A stretch of DNA of 64,000 bases from Phytophthora colocasiae (lineage: Eukaryota; Oomycota; Peronosporomycetes; Peronosporales; Peronosporaceae), in the NCBI GenBank assembly GCA_018806915.1, contig JAGKQI010000033.1, forward strand, positions 976,447 through 1,040,446, in the 5' to 3' direction. Numbering within the stretch: the first letter of the stretch is position 1; the number at the start of each line of letters is the position of its first letter. Position numbers and translations under genes: made by a program. Below are positions 48,591 to 60,140 of this stretch, one piece after another. Below the pieces are notes generated by a model. The model did no database searches. It was not told the DNA's origin and worked only from the letters and a program-made list of their open reading frames with translations.

Positions 48591-49079
48591 CTCTTATGTT
48601 CATTATGCTGCCGCACACCTTGCTTTTTCACCGCCCCGCAACAACCCATGCTCTCTATGCTACAGCTCCATGCGATCTCGACACATGCGCCACGTGCTAC
48701 TTATCGGTTGCTGCATTGCTGTATCGCTGTCCGCATGCCTCCTGTACTCTTGTATTTGAAACCTAGCGACCTTGTCTGGGTCTGGCACGCCTCCGATGAC
48801 GTGCTTAGAGGTCCTTGGTCGCTTGGTCCCTTGGTCCCTTGGTCCCTTGGTCCCTTGGTCTACCCACGAGAAAGCTGCGGAGAGAGCGAGCAGCCACGAA
48901 ACGGTGTGGGATATTGTTGGACGTGTCCGATTTGTGTGGCGCGAGTATGTCGGTGCGGAAAGTTTGTAATGGTTGCGCAGTGGCATTTGTGGAGCGTGTG
49001 GTATGGGAGAAGGTGGTTTGTAGCGCGTGGTGTGTGTGTCAAGTGTATTTTGTTTGTGTTGTGTGTGTGTATGGTATCC

Positions 49080-49152
49080 GGGGATGTAGCTCAAATGGTA
49101 GAGCGCTCGCTTAGCATGCGAGAGGTACAGGGATCGATACCCTGCTTCTCCA
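49080..49152 (+). tRNA. tRNA-Ala(AGC), unit 21
   Basis: Consensus. Confidence 0.95.
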
Positions 49153-49153
49153 G

Positions 49154-49225
49154 GCGTGTGTAGTATAGTGGTCAGTACCTCACCTTGTGGCGGTGATATC
49201 CTCGGTTCGAATCCGGGCACGCGCA
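49154..49225 (+). tRNA. tRNA-His(GTG), unit 21
   Basis: Consensus. Confidence 0.95.
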
Positions 49226-49704
49226 CTCTTATGTTCATTATGCTGCCGTACACCTTGCTTTTTCACCGCCCCGCAACAACCCATGCTCTCTATGCTACAG
49301 CTCCATGCGATCTCGACACATGCGCCACGTGCTACTTATCGGTTGCTGCATTGCTGTATCGCTGTCCGCATGCCTCCTGTACTCTTGTATTTGAAACCTA
49401 GCGACCTTGCCTGGGTCTGGCACGCCTCCGATGACGTGCTTAGAGGTCAGCTTGGTCGCTTGGTCCCTTGGTCCCTTGGTCCCTTGGTCTACCCACGAGA
49501 AAGCTGCGGAGAGAGCGAGCAGCCACGAAACGGTGTGGGATATTGTTGGACGTGTCCGATTTGTGTGGCGCGAGTATGTCGGTGCGGGAAAGTTTGTAAT
49601 GGTTGCGCAGTGGCATTGTGGAGCGTGTGGTATGGGAGAAGGTGGTTTGTAGCGCGTGGTGTGTGTCAAGTGTATTTTGTTTGTGTTGTGTGTGTGTGGT
49701 ATCC

Positions 49705-49777
49705 GGGGATGTAGCTCCAATGGGAGAGCGCCCGCTTAGCACGCGAGAGGTACAGGGATCGATACCCTGCGTCTCCA
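49705..49777 (+). tRNA. tRNA-Ala(AGC), unit 22, divergent
   Basis: Substitutions in D-loop (CTCCAATGGGAG), anticodon stem (CCCGCTTAGCACG) and acceptor (GCGTCTCCA), no length change. Anticodon kept. Confidence 0.75.
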
Positions 49778-49778
49778 G

Positions 49779-49850
49779 GCGTGTGTAGTATAGTGCTCTG
49801 GACCTCACTTTTTGGGTGTGATATCCCGTTTTCGAATCCGGGCACGCGCA
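49779..49850 (+). pseudogene. tRNA-His-derived gene, unit 22, divergent
   Basis: Same length as consensus but many substitutions; aligned anticodon reads TTG and the anticodon stem is weakened. Flanking unit sequence is normal. Confidence 0.7.
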
Positions 49851-50333
49851 CTCTTATGTTCATTATGCTGCCGTACACCTTGCTTTTTCACCGCCCCGCA
49901 ACAACCCATGCCTCTCTATGCTACAGCTCCATGCGATCTCGACACATGCGCCACGTGCTACTTATCGGTTGCTGCATTGCTGTATCGCTGTCCGCATGCC
50001 TCCTGTACTCTTGTATTTGAAACCTAGCGACCTTGTCTGGGTCTGGCACGCCTCCGATGACGTGCTTAGAGGTCGCTTGGTCGCTTGGTCCCTTGGTCCC
50101 TTGGTCCCGTCCCTTGGTCTACCCACGAGAAAGCTGCGGAGAGAGCGAGCAGCCACGAAACGGTGTGGGATATTGTTGGACGTCCGATTTGTGTGGCGCG
50201 AGTATGTCGGTGCGGAAAGTTTGTAATGGTTGCGCAGTGGCATTGTGGAGCGTGTGGTATGGGAGAAGGTGGTTTGTAGCGCGTGGTGTGTGTGTCAAGT
50301 GTATTTTGTTTGTGTTGTGTGTGTATGGTATCC

Positions 50334-50407
50334 GGGGATGTAGCTCAAATGGTAGAGCGCTCGCTTAGCATGCGAGAGGTACAGGGATCGATACCCTGCT
50401 TCCTCCA
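50334..50407 (+). tRNA. tRNA-Ala(AGC), unit 23
   Basis: One extra C in the 3' acceptor strand (CTTCCTCCA). Confidence 0.8.
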
Positions 50408-50408
50408 G

Positions 50409-50480
50409 GCGTGTGTAGTATAGTGGTCAGTACCTCACCTTGTGGCGGTGATATCCTCGGTTCGAATCCGGGCACGCGCA
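50409..50480 (+). tRNA. tRNA-His(GTG), unit 23
   Basis: Consensus. Confidence 0.95.
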
Positions 50481-50700
50481 CTCTTATGTTCATTATGCTG
50501 CCGTACACCTTGCTTTTTCACCGCCCCGCAACAACCCATGCTCTCTATGCTACAGCTCCATGCGATCTCGACACATGCGCCACGTGCTACTTATCGGTTG
50601 CTGCATTGCTGTATCGCTGTCCGCATGCCTCCTGTACTCTTGTATTTGAAACCTAGCGAGCTTGTCTGGGTCTGGCGCCTCCGATGACGTGCTTAGAGGT

Positions 50701-50756
50701 CGCTTGGTCCCTTGGTCCCTTGGTCCCTTGGTCCCTTGGTCCCTTGGTCCCTTGGT
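50701..50756 (+). repeat. 8-bp minisatellite, longest allele seen (7 copies)
   Basis: CGCTTGGT followed by six CCCTTGGT, then CTACC. The copy number differs among units (about 3 to 7), giving length variation between units. Confidence 0.9.
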
Positions 50757-50972
50757 CTACCCACGAGAAAGCTGCGGAGAGAGCGAGCAGCCACGAAACG
50801 GTGTGGGATATTGTTGGACGTGTCCGATTTGTGTGGCGCGAGTATGTCGGTGCGGAAAGTTTGTAATGGTTGCGCAGTGGCATTGTGGAGCGTGTGGTAT
50901 GGGAGAAGGTGGTTTGTCGCTCGTGTGTGTGTCAAGTGTATTTTGTTTGTGTTGTGTGTGTGTATGGTATCC

Positions 50973-51045
50973 GGGGATGTAGCTCAAATGGTAGAGCGCT
51001 CGCTTAGCATGCGAGAGGTACAGGGATCGATACCCTGCTTCTCCA
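50973..51045 (+). tRNA. tRNA-Ala(AGC), unit 24
   Basis: Consensus. Confidence 0.95.
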
Positions 51046-51046
51046 G

Positions 51047-51118
51047 GCGTGTGTAGTATAGTGGTCAGTACCTCACCTTGTGGCGGTGATATCCTCGGTT
51101 CGAATCCGGGCACGCGCA
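51047..51118 (+). tRNA. tRNA-His(GTG), unit 24
   Basis: Consensus. Confidence 0.95.
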
Positions 51119-51607
51119 CTCTTATATTCATTATGCTGCCGTACACCTTGCTTTTTCACCGCCCCGCAACAACCCATGCTCTCTATGCTACAGCTCCATG
51201 CGATCTCGACACATGCGCCACGTGCTACTTATCGGTTGCTGCATTGCTGTATCGCTGTCCGCATGCCTCCTGTACTCTTGTATTTGAAACCTAGCGACCT
51301 TGTCTGGGTCTGGAACGCCTCCGATGACGTGCTTAGAGGTCGCTTGGTCCCTTGGTCCCTTGGTCCCTTGGTCCCTTGGTCCCTTGGTCTACCCACGAGA
51401 AAGCTGCGGAGAGAGCGAGCAGCCACGAAACGGTGTGGGATATTGTTGGACGTGTCCGATTTGTGTGGCGCGAGTATGTCGGTGCGGAAAGTTTGTAATG
51501 GTTGCGCAGTGGCATTGTGGAGCGTGTGGTATGGGAGAAGGTGGTTTGTAGCGCGTGGTGTGTGTGTCAAGTGTATTTTGTTTGTGTTGTGTGTGTGTAT
51601 GGTATCC

Positions 51608-51680
51608 GGGGATGTAGCTCAAATGGTAGAGCGCTCGCTTAGCATGCGAGAGGTACATGGATCGATTCCCTGCTTGTCCA
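51608..51680 (+). tRNA. tRNA-Ala(AGC), unit 25
   Basis: T-arm and acceptor substitutions (ACATGGATCGATTCCC, CTTGTCCA). Confidence 0.75.
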
Positions 51681-51681
51681 G

Positions 51682-51754
51682 GCGTGTGTAGTATAGTGGT
51701 CATTAGCTCTCCTTGTGGCGTTGATATCCTCCGGTTCGAATCCGGGCACGCGCA
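51682..51754 (+). tRNA. tRNA-His(GTG), unit 25, altered
   Basis: D-arm to anticodon stem changed (CATTAGCTCTCC, GCGTTGAT) and one extra C; GTG kept but stem weakened. Confidence 0.55.
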
Positions 51755-52241
51755 CTCTTATGTTCATTATGCTGCCGTACACCTTGCTTTTCACCGCCCC
51801 GCAACAACCCATGCTCTCTATGCTACAGCTCCATGCGATCTCGACACATGCGCCACGTGCTACTTATCGGTTGCTGCATTGCTGTATCGCTGTCCGCATG
51901 CCTCCTGTACTCTTGTATTTGAAACCTAGCGACCTTGTCTGGGTCTGGAACGCCTCCGATGACGTGCTTAGAGGTCGCTTGGTCCCTTGGTCCCTTGGTC
52001 CCTTGGTCCCTTGGTCCCTTGGTCTACCACGAAAGCTGCGGAGAGAGCGAGCAGCCACGAAACGGTGTGGGATATTGTTGGACGTGTCCGATTTGTGTGG
52101 CGCGAGTATGTCGGTGCGGAAAGTTTGTAATGGTTGCGCAGTGGCATTGTGGAGCGTGTGGTATGGGAGAAGGTGGTTTGTAGCGCGTGGTGTGTGTGTC
52201 AAGTGTATTTTGTTTGTGTTGTGTGTGTGTGTATGGTATCC

Positions 52242-52314
52242 GGGGATGTAGCTCAAATGGTAGCGCGCTCGCTTAGCATGCGAGAGGTACAGGGATCGAT
52301 ACCCTGCTTCTCCA
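52242..52314 (+). tRNA. tRNA-Ala(AGC), unit 26
   Basis: D-loop AGAGCG to AGCGCG only. Confidence 0.9.
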
Positions 52315-52315
52315 G

Positions 52316-52387
52316 GCGTGTGTAGTATAGTGGTCAGTACCTCACCTTGTGGCGGTGATATCCTCGGTTCGAATCCGGGCACGCGCA
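52316..52387 (+). tRNA. tRNA-His(GTG), unit 26
   Basis: Consensus. Confidence 0.95.
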
Positions 52388-52886
52388 CTCTTATGTTCAT
52401 TATGCTGCCGTACACCTTGCTTTTTCACCGCCCCGCAACAACCCATGCTCTCTATGCTACAGCTCCATGCGATCTCGACACATGCGCCACGTGCTACTTA
52501 TCGGTTGCTGCATTGCTGTATCGCTGTCCGCATGCCTCCTGTACTCTTGTATTTGAAACCTAGCGACCTTGTCTGGGTCTGGAACGCCTCCGATGACGTG
52601 CTTAGAGGTCGCTTGGTCCCTTGGTCCCTTGGTCCCTTGGTCCCTTGGTCCCTTGGTCCCTTGGTCTACCCACGAGAAAGCTGCGGAGAGAGCGAGCAGC
52701 CACGAAACGGTGTGGGATATTGTTGGACGTGTCCGATTTGTGTGGCGCGAGTATGTCGGTGCGGAAAGTTTGTAATGGTTGCGCAGTGGCATTGTGGAGC
52801 GTGTGGTATGGGAGAAGGTGGTTTGTAGCGCGTGGTGTGTGTGTCAAGTGTATTTTGTTTGTGTTGTGTGTGTGTGTATGGTATCC

Positions 52887-52959
52887 GGGGATGTAGCTCA
52901 AATGGTAGAGCGCTCGCTTAGCATGCGAGAGGTACAGGGATCGATACCCTGCTTCTCCA
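52887..52959 (+). tRNA. tRNA-Ala(AGC), unit 27
   Basis: Consensus. Confidence 0.95.
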
Positions 52960-52960
52960 G

Positions 52961-53033
52961 GCGTGTGTAGTATAGTGGTCAGTACCTCACCTTGTGGCGG
53001 TGATATCCTCGGTTCGGAATCCGGGCACGCGCA
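52961..53033 (+). tRNA. tRNA-His(GTG), unit 27
   Basis: One extra G in the T-loop (GTTCGGAAT). Confidence 0.8.
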
Positions 53034-53546
53034 CTCTTATGTTCATTATGCTGCCGTACACCTTGCTTTTCACCGCCCCGCAACAACCCATGCTCTCTAT
53101 GCTACAGCTCCATGCGATCTCGACACATGCGCCACGTGCTACTTATCGGTTGCTGCATTGCTGTATCGCTGTCCGCATGCCTCCTGTACTCTTGTATTTG
53201 GAAACCTAGCGACCTTGTCTGGGTCTGGAACGCCCCTCCGATGACGTGCTTAGAGGTCGCTTGGTCCCTTGGTCCCTTGGTCCCTTGGTCCCTTGGTCCC
53301 TTGGTCCCTTAGTCTACCCACGAGAGAAGCTGCGGAGAGGCAGCGAAGCAGCCACGAAGCAGTGTGGGATATTGTTGGACGTGTCCGATTTGTGTGGCGC
53401 GAGTATGTCGGTGCGGAAAGTTTGTAATGGTTGCGCAGTGGCATTTGTGGAGCGATGTGGTATGGGAGAAGGTGGTTTGTAGCGCGCGTGGTGTGTTATT
53501 GTCAAGTGTATTTTGTTTGTGTTGTGTGTGTGGTAGTATGGTATCC

Positions 53547-53622
53547 GGGGATGTAGCTCAAATGGTAGCGCGCTCGCTTAGCGTACGAGAGGAGTACGAG
53601 GATCGATACCACTGCTTCTCCA
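53547..53622 (+). tRNA. tRNA-Ala(AGC), unit 28, with indels
   Basis: Anticodon stem GCGTACGAG and three inserted bases. Confidence 0.5.
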
Positions 53623-53623
53623 G

Positions 53624-53699
53624 GCGATGTGTGGTATAGTGGTCAGTACACTCACCTTGTGGCGGTGATATCCTCGGTTCGAATCCGGGCACGCGCGCA
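53624..53699 (+). tRNA. tRNA-His(GTG), unit 28, with indels
   Basis: Insertions in acceptor and D-loop; extra GC near the 3' end. Confidence 0.5.
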
Positions 53700-54243
53700 C
53701 TCTTGTGTTCATTGTATGCTGCCACGTACACCTTGCTTTTTTCACCGCCGCCCGCAACAGCCCATGCTCTCTATGCTACAGCTCCATGCGATCTCGACTT
53801 ACATGCGCCACGTGCTGCTTATCAGTTGCTGCATTTGCTGTATCAGCTGTCCACGCATGCCTCCTGTACTCTTGTATTTTGGAAACCTGGCGACCTTGTC
53901 TGGGTCTGGAACGCCTCCGATGACAGTGCTTAGAGGTCGGCTTGGTCATAGTCCTTGGTCCCTTGGTCCCTTTGGTCCCTTGGTCCCTTGGTCTACCAGT
54001 CACCGAAAGCTGCGGAGAGGCGAGCAGCCACGAAACAGTGTGGGATATTGTTGGAGACCGTTAATCCACGATTTGTGGCTGGCGCGAAGTATGTCGGTGC
54101 CCGGAAAGTTTATGTAATGGTTGCTGCAGTGGCATTGTGGGAGCGTGTGGTAATTGTGGGAGAAAGGTGGTTTGTAGCTCGTGGTGTGTGTGTCAGAGTG
54201 TATTTTGTTTTGGCATGTTGTGTGTGTGTGTGCCATGGTATCC

Positions 54244-54319
54244 GGGGATGTAGCTCAAATCGGTAGAGCGCTCGCTTAGCATGCGGGAAGGTACCAGGGA
54301 TCGATACCCTGCTTCTCCA
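54244..54319 (+). tRNA. tRNA-Ala(AGC), unit 29, with indels
   Basis: Inserted C in the D-loop and bases in the variable region. Confidence 0.55.
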
Positions 54320-54320
54320 G

Positions 54321-54394
54321 GCGTGTGTAGTATAGTGGTCAGTACCTCACCTTGTGGCGGTGATATCCTCCGGATTCGAATCCGGGCACGCGCA
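54321..54394 (+). tRNA. tRNA-His(GTG), unit 29
   Basis: Two inserted bases in the T-stem (CTCCGGATTC). Confidence 0.6.
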
Positions 54395-54930
54395 CTCTTA
54401 TGATATTCCATTATGCTGCCGTACACCTTGCTTTTTTCCACCGCCCCGCAACCAACCCATGCTCTCTATGCCTACAGCTCCATGCGATCTCGACACATGC
54501 ACGCCACGCATTGCTGCTTATCCGGTTGCTGCATTGCTGTATCGCTGTCCGCATAGCCTCACCTGTACTCTTGTATTTGAAACCCTAGCGACCTTGTCTG
54601 GGTCTGGCACGCCTCCGATGAAGCGTGCTTAGAGGTCAGCTTGGTCCCTTGGTCCCATGAGTCCCTTGGTCCCTTGGTCCCCTTAGTCCATGGTCTACCC
54701 ACGAAAGCTGCGGAAGAGGCGAGCAGCCACGGAGAACAAATTGTGGGATATTGTTGGACATGTCCGATTTGTGTGTGGCGCGAGTATGTCGGTGCGGAGA
54801 AGTTTGGTAATGGTTGCGCAGTGGCATTGTGGAGCCCGTGTGGTATGGGAGAAGGTGGTTTGTGAGCGCGTGGTGTGTGTGTCAGAAGTGTATTTTGTTT
54901 TATTGACTTGTGTGTGTGTGTATGGTATCC

Positions 54931-55005
54931 AGGGATGTAGCTCAAATGGTAGAGCGCTCGCTTAGCATGCGAGAGGGGTACGAGGATCGATACCCTGCTT
55001 CTCCA
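54931..55005 (+). tRNA. tRNA-Ala(AGC), unit 30
   Basis: G1 to A and two extra G in the variable region. Confidence 0.55.
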
Positions 55006-55006
55006 G

Positions 55007-55081
55007 GCGTGTGTAGTATAGTGGTCAGTACCTCACCTTGTGGCGGTGATATCCTCGGCGGTTCCGGAATCCGGGCGCGCA
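55007..55081 (+). tRNA. tRNA-His(GTG), unit 30, with indels
   Basis: Insertions in the T-arm and loss of AC in the acceptor. Confidence 0.5.
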
Positions 55082-55616
55082 CTCTTATGTTCGATATGCT
55101 GCCGTACACCTTGCTTTTTCACCGCCCCTGCAACAGCCCATGCTCTCTATTTTTCTACAGCTCCATGCGATCTCGACACATGCGCCACGTGCACTTATCG
55201 GTTGCTGCATTTGCTGGATCGCTTTGTCCGCATGCCTCCTGTACTCTTGTGACATTTGGAAAAACCTAGCGACCTTGTCTGGGTCTGGAACGCCTCCGAT
55301 GACGATGCTTAGAGGTCAGCTTGGTCGCCAGTCCCTTGGTCCCTTGGTTGCTTAATTCCCGCTTGGTCAGCTTGGTCTACCCACGAGAAAGCTGCCCGGA
55401 AGGCAGGCAGCCACGAAAGCGGTGTGGGATATTGTTTAACGGACGTGTCCGATTTGTGTGGCGCGAAGTATGTCTGGTTGCCGGAAAGATTTCGTAAATA
55501 GTTTGCGCAGTGGCATTGTGGAGCAGATGTGGTATGGGAGAAGGTGGTTTGTGAGGCGCGTGGTGTGGTGTGTCAAAGTGTATTTTGTTTGTGTTGTGTG
55601 TGTGTGTATGGTATCC

Positions 55617-55691
55617 GGGGATGTAAGCTCAAATGGTAGAGCGCTCGCTTAGCATGCCCGAGAGGTACAGGGATCGATACCCTGCTTCTCA
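55617..55691 (+). tRNA. tRNA-Ala(AGC), unit 31, with indels
   Basis: Extra A after GTA, CC inserted in the anticodon stem, one C lost at the 3' end. Confidence 0.5.
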
Positions 55692-55692
55692 G

Positions 55693-55774
55693 GCGTGTAA
55701 TAGTAGTATAGTGGTCAGTACCTCACAGCTTGTGGCGGTGATGTCACTCGGTTCGAATCCGGGCACCTTGCGCA
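55693..55774 (+). pseudogene. tRNA-His(GTG), unit 31, with large insertions
   Basis: 82 nt; insertions in acceptor, anticodon stem and 3' end (CACCTTGCGCA). Confidence 0.55.
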
Positions 55775-56281
55775 TCTTTTATGTTCATTATGCTGCCGTA
55801 CACCTTGCTTTTTCACCGCCCCGCAACAACCCATACTACTCTATGCTACAGCTCCATGCGATCTCGACACATGCGCCACGTGCTGCTTATCGGTTGCTTT
55901 GCATTGCTGTATCGCTGTCACGCATGCCTCCTGTACTCTTGTATTTGGAAACCCTAACTTTGACCGCTTGTCTGGGTCTGGCACGCCCCTCCGATGACGT
56001 GCTTAGCAGGTCGCTTGGTCAGCTTGAGTCACCTTGGTCCCTTAGTCCTTGGTCTACCCACGAAAGCTGCGGAGAGAGCGAGCAGCCACGAAACGGTGTG
56101 GGATATTGTTGGACGTGTCCGATTTGTGTGGCGCGAGTATGTCCGGTGCGGAAAGTTTGTAATGGTTGCGCAGTGGCATTTGTGGGCGTGTGGTATGGGA
56201 GAGAAGGTGGTTTGTAGCGCGTGGTGTGACCAATGTCAAAGTGTAATTTTGTTTTGTGTTGATGTGTGTGTGTATGGTATC

Positions 56282-56357
56282 GGGGATGCCAAGCTCTAAA
56301 TGGTAGCGCGCTCGCTTAGCATGCGAGAGGTACAGGGATCGATACCCTGCTTCTCCA
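56282..56357 (+). tRNA. tRNA-Ala(AGC), unit 32, with indels
   Basis: Insertions around GATGCCAAGCTCTAAATGG. Confidence 0.5.
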
Positions 56358-56358
56358 G

Positions 56359-56431
56359 GCGTGTGTGATATAGTGGTCAGTACCTCACCTTGTGGCGGTG
56401 ATATATCGGTTTCGAGATCCGGGCACGCGCA
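56359..56431 (+). tRNA. tRNA-His(GTG), unit 32, with changes
   Basis: D-arm start GTGATATAG and T-arm TTTCGAGATCC. Confidence 0.5.
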
Positions 56432-56949
56432 CTCTTATGGTAATTCGTTAACTGCTGCCGTACACCTTGCTTTTTCACCGCCCCGCAACAACCCATGTAC
56501 TCTCTATGCTACCGGCTCCATGCGATCTCGACACATGCGCCACGTGCTACTTATCAGTTGCTGCATTGCTGTATCGCTGTCCGCATGCCTCCTGTACTCT
56601 TGTATTTGGAAACCTAGCGACCTTGTCTGGGTCTTGGAACGCCTCCCGATGACGTGTAGAGAGGTCGCTTGGTCCCTTAATCCCTTAGTCCTTGGTCCCT
56701 TGGTCCCTTGGTCCCATGGTCTACCCACGAGAAAGCTGCGGAGAGGCAAGCAGCCACGAAACGGTGTGGGATATTGTTGGACGTGTCCGATTTGGCCAGC
56801 CGGCGCAGGCATGTCGGTTGCCGGAGAAGTTTGCAATGGTTGCGCAGTGGCATTGTGGAGCGTGTGGTATGGGAGAAGGTGGTTTGTGGCTCGTGGTGTG
56901 TGTGTCAAATTGTATTTTGTTTGTGTTGTGTGTGTGTGTATGGTATCCA

Positions 56950-57022
56950 GGGGATGTAGCTCAAATGGTAGAGCGCTCGCTTAGCATGCGAGAGGTACAG
57001 GGATCGATACCCTGCTTCTCGA
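56950..57022 (+). tRNA. tRNA-Ala(AGC), unit 33
   Basis: Consensus except the 3' end (CTCGA). Confidence 0.7.
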
Positions 57023-57023
57023 A

Positions 57024-57095
57024 CGTGTGTATTATAGTGGTCAGTACCTCACCTTGTGGCGGTGATATCCTCGGTTCCGAATCCGGGCACGCGCA
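57024..57095 (+). tRNA. tRNA-His(GTG), unit 33
   Basis: G1 and the spacer G are lost or changed (AACGTGTGTATTATAG); extra C in the T-loop. Confidence 0.55.
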
Positions 57096-57598
57096 CTCTT
57101 ATGTTCATTATGCTGCCGTACACCTTGCTTTTTCACCGCCTTGCAACTTCGCCCATACTCTCTATGCTGCAGCTCCATGCGATCTCGACACATACGCCGA
57201 TGCTGCTTATCGAGTTGCTGCATTGCCGTATCGCTGTCCGCATGCCTCCACCATACTCTTGTGGTTGAAACCTAGCGACCTTGTCTGGGTCTTGGCACGC
57301 CTCCGATGACGTGCTTAGGGTCACTTGGTCGCTTGGTCCCAGTCCCTTAGTCCCTTGATCCCTGTATTCTTACCCACGAGAAAGCTGCGGAAGAGCGAGG
57401 CAGCCACGAAGCAGTGTGGGATATTGTTGGACGTGTCCGGTTGTGTGGCGCGAGTATGTCGGTACGGAGGAAAGTTTGTAATGGTTGCGCAGTGGCATTG
57501 TGGAGCGTGTGGTATGGGAGAAGGTGGTTTTGTAGCGCGTGGTGTGTATGTCAAGTGTATTTTGTTTTACCCGTGTTGTGTGTGTGTGTATGGTATCC

Positions 57599-57670
57599 AG
57601 GGATGTAGCTCAAATGGTAGAGCGCTCGCTTAGCATGCGAGAGGTACGGGGATCGATACCCTGCTTCTCA
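57599..57670 (+). tRNA. tRNA-Ala(AGC), unit 34
   Basis: G1 to A, ACGGGGA in the T-arm, one C lost at the 3' end. Confidence 0.6.
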
Positions 57671-57671
57671 G

Positions 57672-57746
57672 GCATTGTGTATTATATTGGTCAGTACCTC
57701 ACCTTGTGGCAGTCAAATATCCTCGGTTCGAATCCGGGCACGCGCA
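57672..57746 (+). tRNA. tRNA-His(GTG), unit 34, with changes
   Basis: Acceptor GCATTGTG, anticodon stem 3' side GCAGTCAAAT. Confidence 0.45.
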
Positions 57747-58245
57747 CTCTTATGTTCATTATGCTGCCGTACACCTTGCTTTTCACCGCCCCGCAACAAC
57801 CCATGCTCTCTGTGCTTTACAGCTCCATGCGATCCTCGACACATGCGCCACGTGCTACTTATCCAGTTTGCTCTGCATTGCTGTATCGCTGTCCGCATGC
57901 CTCCCCTGTACTCTTGTATTTGAAACCTAGCGACCTTGTCTGGGTCTTGGCACGCCTCCGATGACGTGCTTAGAGTCGCTTGGTCGCTTGGTCGCTTGGT
58001 CCCTTAGTCCCTTGGTCCCTTGGTCTACCCACGAGAAAGCTGCGGAGAGGCGAGCAGCCACGAAACAGTGTGGGATATTGTTGGACGTGTCCGATTTATT
58101 GTGTACTTAGTATGTCGGTGCTGAAGAGTTTGCCAATGGTTGCGCAGTGGCATTGTGGAGCGTGTGGTATGGGAGAAGGTGGTTTGTAGCGCGTAGTGTG
58201 TGTGTCAAGTGTATTTTGTTTGTGTTGTGTGTGTGTATGGTATCC

Positions 58246-58318
58246 GGGGATGTAGCTCAAATGGTAGAGCGCTCGCTTGGCATGCAGAGAGGTGAGGGAT
58301 CGATACCCTGCTTCTCCA
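58246..58318 (+). tRNA. tRNA-Ala, unit 35, anticodon reads GGC
   Basis: CTTGGCATGCAGAG; A to G at anticodon position 1 and small indels. Confidence 0.55.
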
Positions 58319-58319
58319 G

Positions 58320-58392
58320 GCGTGTGTGAGTATAGTGGTCAGTACCTCACCTTGTGGCGGTGATATCCTCGGTTCGAATCCGGGCACGCGCA
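58320..58392 (+). tRNA. tRNA-His(GTG), unit 35
   Basis: One extra base (GTGTGTGAG). Confidence 0.7.
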
Positions 58393-58877
58393 CTCTTCGT
58401 ATTCATTATGCTGCCACGTACCACCTTGCTTTTCACCGCCCCGCAACAGCCCCACATATCTCTATGCTGCAGCTCCATGCGATCTCGACACATGCGCCAC
58501 GTGCTACTTATCGGTTGCTGCATTGCTGGATCGCTGTCCGCATCACCTCCTGTACTCTTTGTATTTGAAACCTAGCGACCTTGTCTGGGTCTTGGCACGC
58601 CTCCGATGACGTGCTTAGAGTCGCTTGGTCGCTTGGTCCTTGGTCCCTTGGTCCCTTGGTCTACCCACGAGAAAGCTGCGGAAGGCGAGCAGCCACGAAA
58701 CAGTGTGGGATATTGTTGGACGTGTCCGATTTGACGGCGCCAGTATGTCGGTGCGGAAAGTTTGTAATGGTTGCTGCGATGGCATTGTGGAGCGTGTGGT
58801 ATGGGAGAAGGTGGTTTGTAGCGCGTGGTGTGTGTGTCAAGTGTATTTTGTTTGTGTTGTGTGTGTGTATGGTATCC

Positions 58878-58950
58878 GGGGATGTAGCTCAAATGGTAGA
58901 GCGCTCGCTTAGCATGCGAGAGGTACAGGGATCGATACCCTGCTTCTCCA
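58878..58950 (+). tRNA. tRNA-Ala(AGC), unit 36
   Basis: Consensus. Confidence 0.9.
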
Positions 58951-58951
58951 G

Positions 58952-59025
58952 GCGTGTGCAGGTATGGTGGTCAGTACCTCACCTTGTGGCGGTGATATCC
59001 TCGGTTCAGATCCCGGGCACGCGCA
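58952..59025 (+). tRNA. tRNA-His(GTG), unit 36, with changes
   Basis: GTGCAGGTATGG in the D-arm, TTCAGATCCCGGG in the T-arm. Confidence 0.5.
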
Positions 59026-59514
59026 CTCTTATGTTCATTATGCTGCCGTACACCTTGCTTTTTCACCGCCCGCAACAACCCATACTCTCTATGCTACAGC
59101 TCCATGCGATCTCGACACATGCGCCACGTGCTACTTATCGGTTCTGCTGCATTGCTGGATCGCTGTCCGCATCACCTCCTGTACTCTTGTATTTGAAACC
59201 TAGTGACCCCTTGTCTGGGTCTGGCACGCCTCCCGATGACGTGCTTAGAGGTCGCTTGGTCGCTGGTCATGGTCCCTTGGTCCGCTGGTCTGCCACGAGA
59301 AAGCTGCGGAGAGGCGAGCAGCCACGAAACGGTGTGGGATATTGTTGGACGTGTCCGATTTGTGTGGCGCGAGTATGTCGGTGCGGAAAGGTTTGTAATG
59401 GTTGCGCAGTGGCATTTGTGGAGCGTGTGGTATGGGAGAAGGTGGTTTGTAGCGCGTGGTGTGTGGTAGTCAAAAGTGTATTTTGTTTGTGTTGTGTGTG
59501 TGTGTATGGTATCC

Positions 59515-59586
59515 GGGGATGTGGCTCAGGTATTAGAGCGCTCGCTTAGCATGCGAGAGGTACGGGGATCGATACCCTGCTTCTCA
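59515..59586 (+). tRNA. tRNA-Ala(AGC), unit 37, with changes
   Basis: D-loop GGCTCAGGTATTAG, one C lost at the 3' end. Confidence 0.55.
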
Positions 59587-59588
59587 GG

Positions 59589-59660
59589 GCGTGTGGTATA
59601 GTGGTCGATTACCTCACCTTGTGGCGGTGATATCCTCGGTTCAGATCCGGGCACGCCGCA
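59589..59660 (+). tRNA. tRNA-His(GTG), unit 37, with changes
   Basis: Shortened D-arm start (GTGTGGTATAG), GTCGATTACC, and CACGCCGCA. Confidence 0.5.
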
Positions 59661-60140
59661 CTCTTATGTTCGTTATGCTGCCGTACACGCCTTTTTCACC
59701 GCCCGCAACAGCCATGCTCTCTGTGCTACGGCTCACCATGCGGTCAACCACATGCGCGACGTGCTACTTATCAGTTTGCTGCATTGCTGGATCATGTCCG
59801 CATGCCTCCTGTACTCTTGTATTTGAAACCTGGCGACCTTGTCTGGGTCTTGGCACGCCGCTCCGATGACGTGCTTAGAGGTCGCCGGTCGCAGTCCCAT
59901 GGTCGGGTCATGTGGTCTACCCACGAGAAAGCTGCGGAGAGAGCGAGCAGCCACGAGGCAGTGTGGGATATTGTTGGACGTGTCGGATTTGTGTGGCGCG
60001 AGTATGTCGGTGCCCGGAAAGTTTGTAATGGTTGCGCAGTGGCATTTGTGGAGCGTGTGGTATGGGAGAAGGTGGTTTGTAGCGCGTAGTGTGTGTGTCA
60101 AGTGTATTTTGTTTGTGTTGTGTGTGTGTGTATGGTATCC

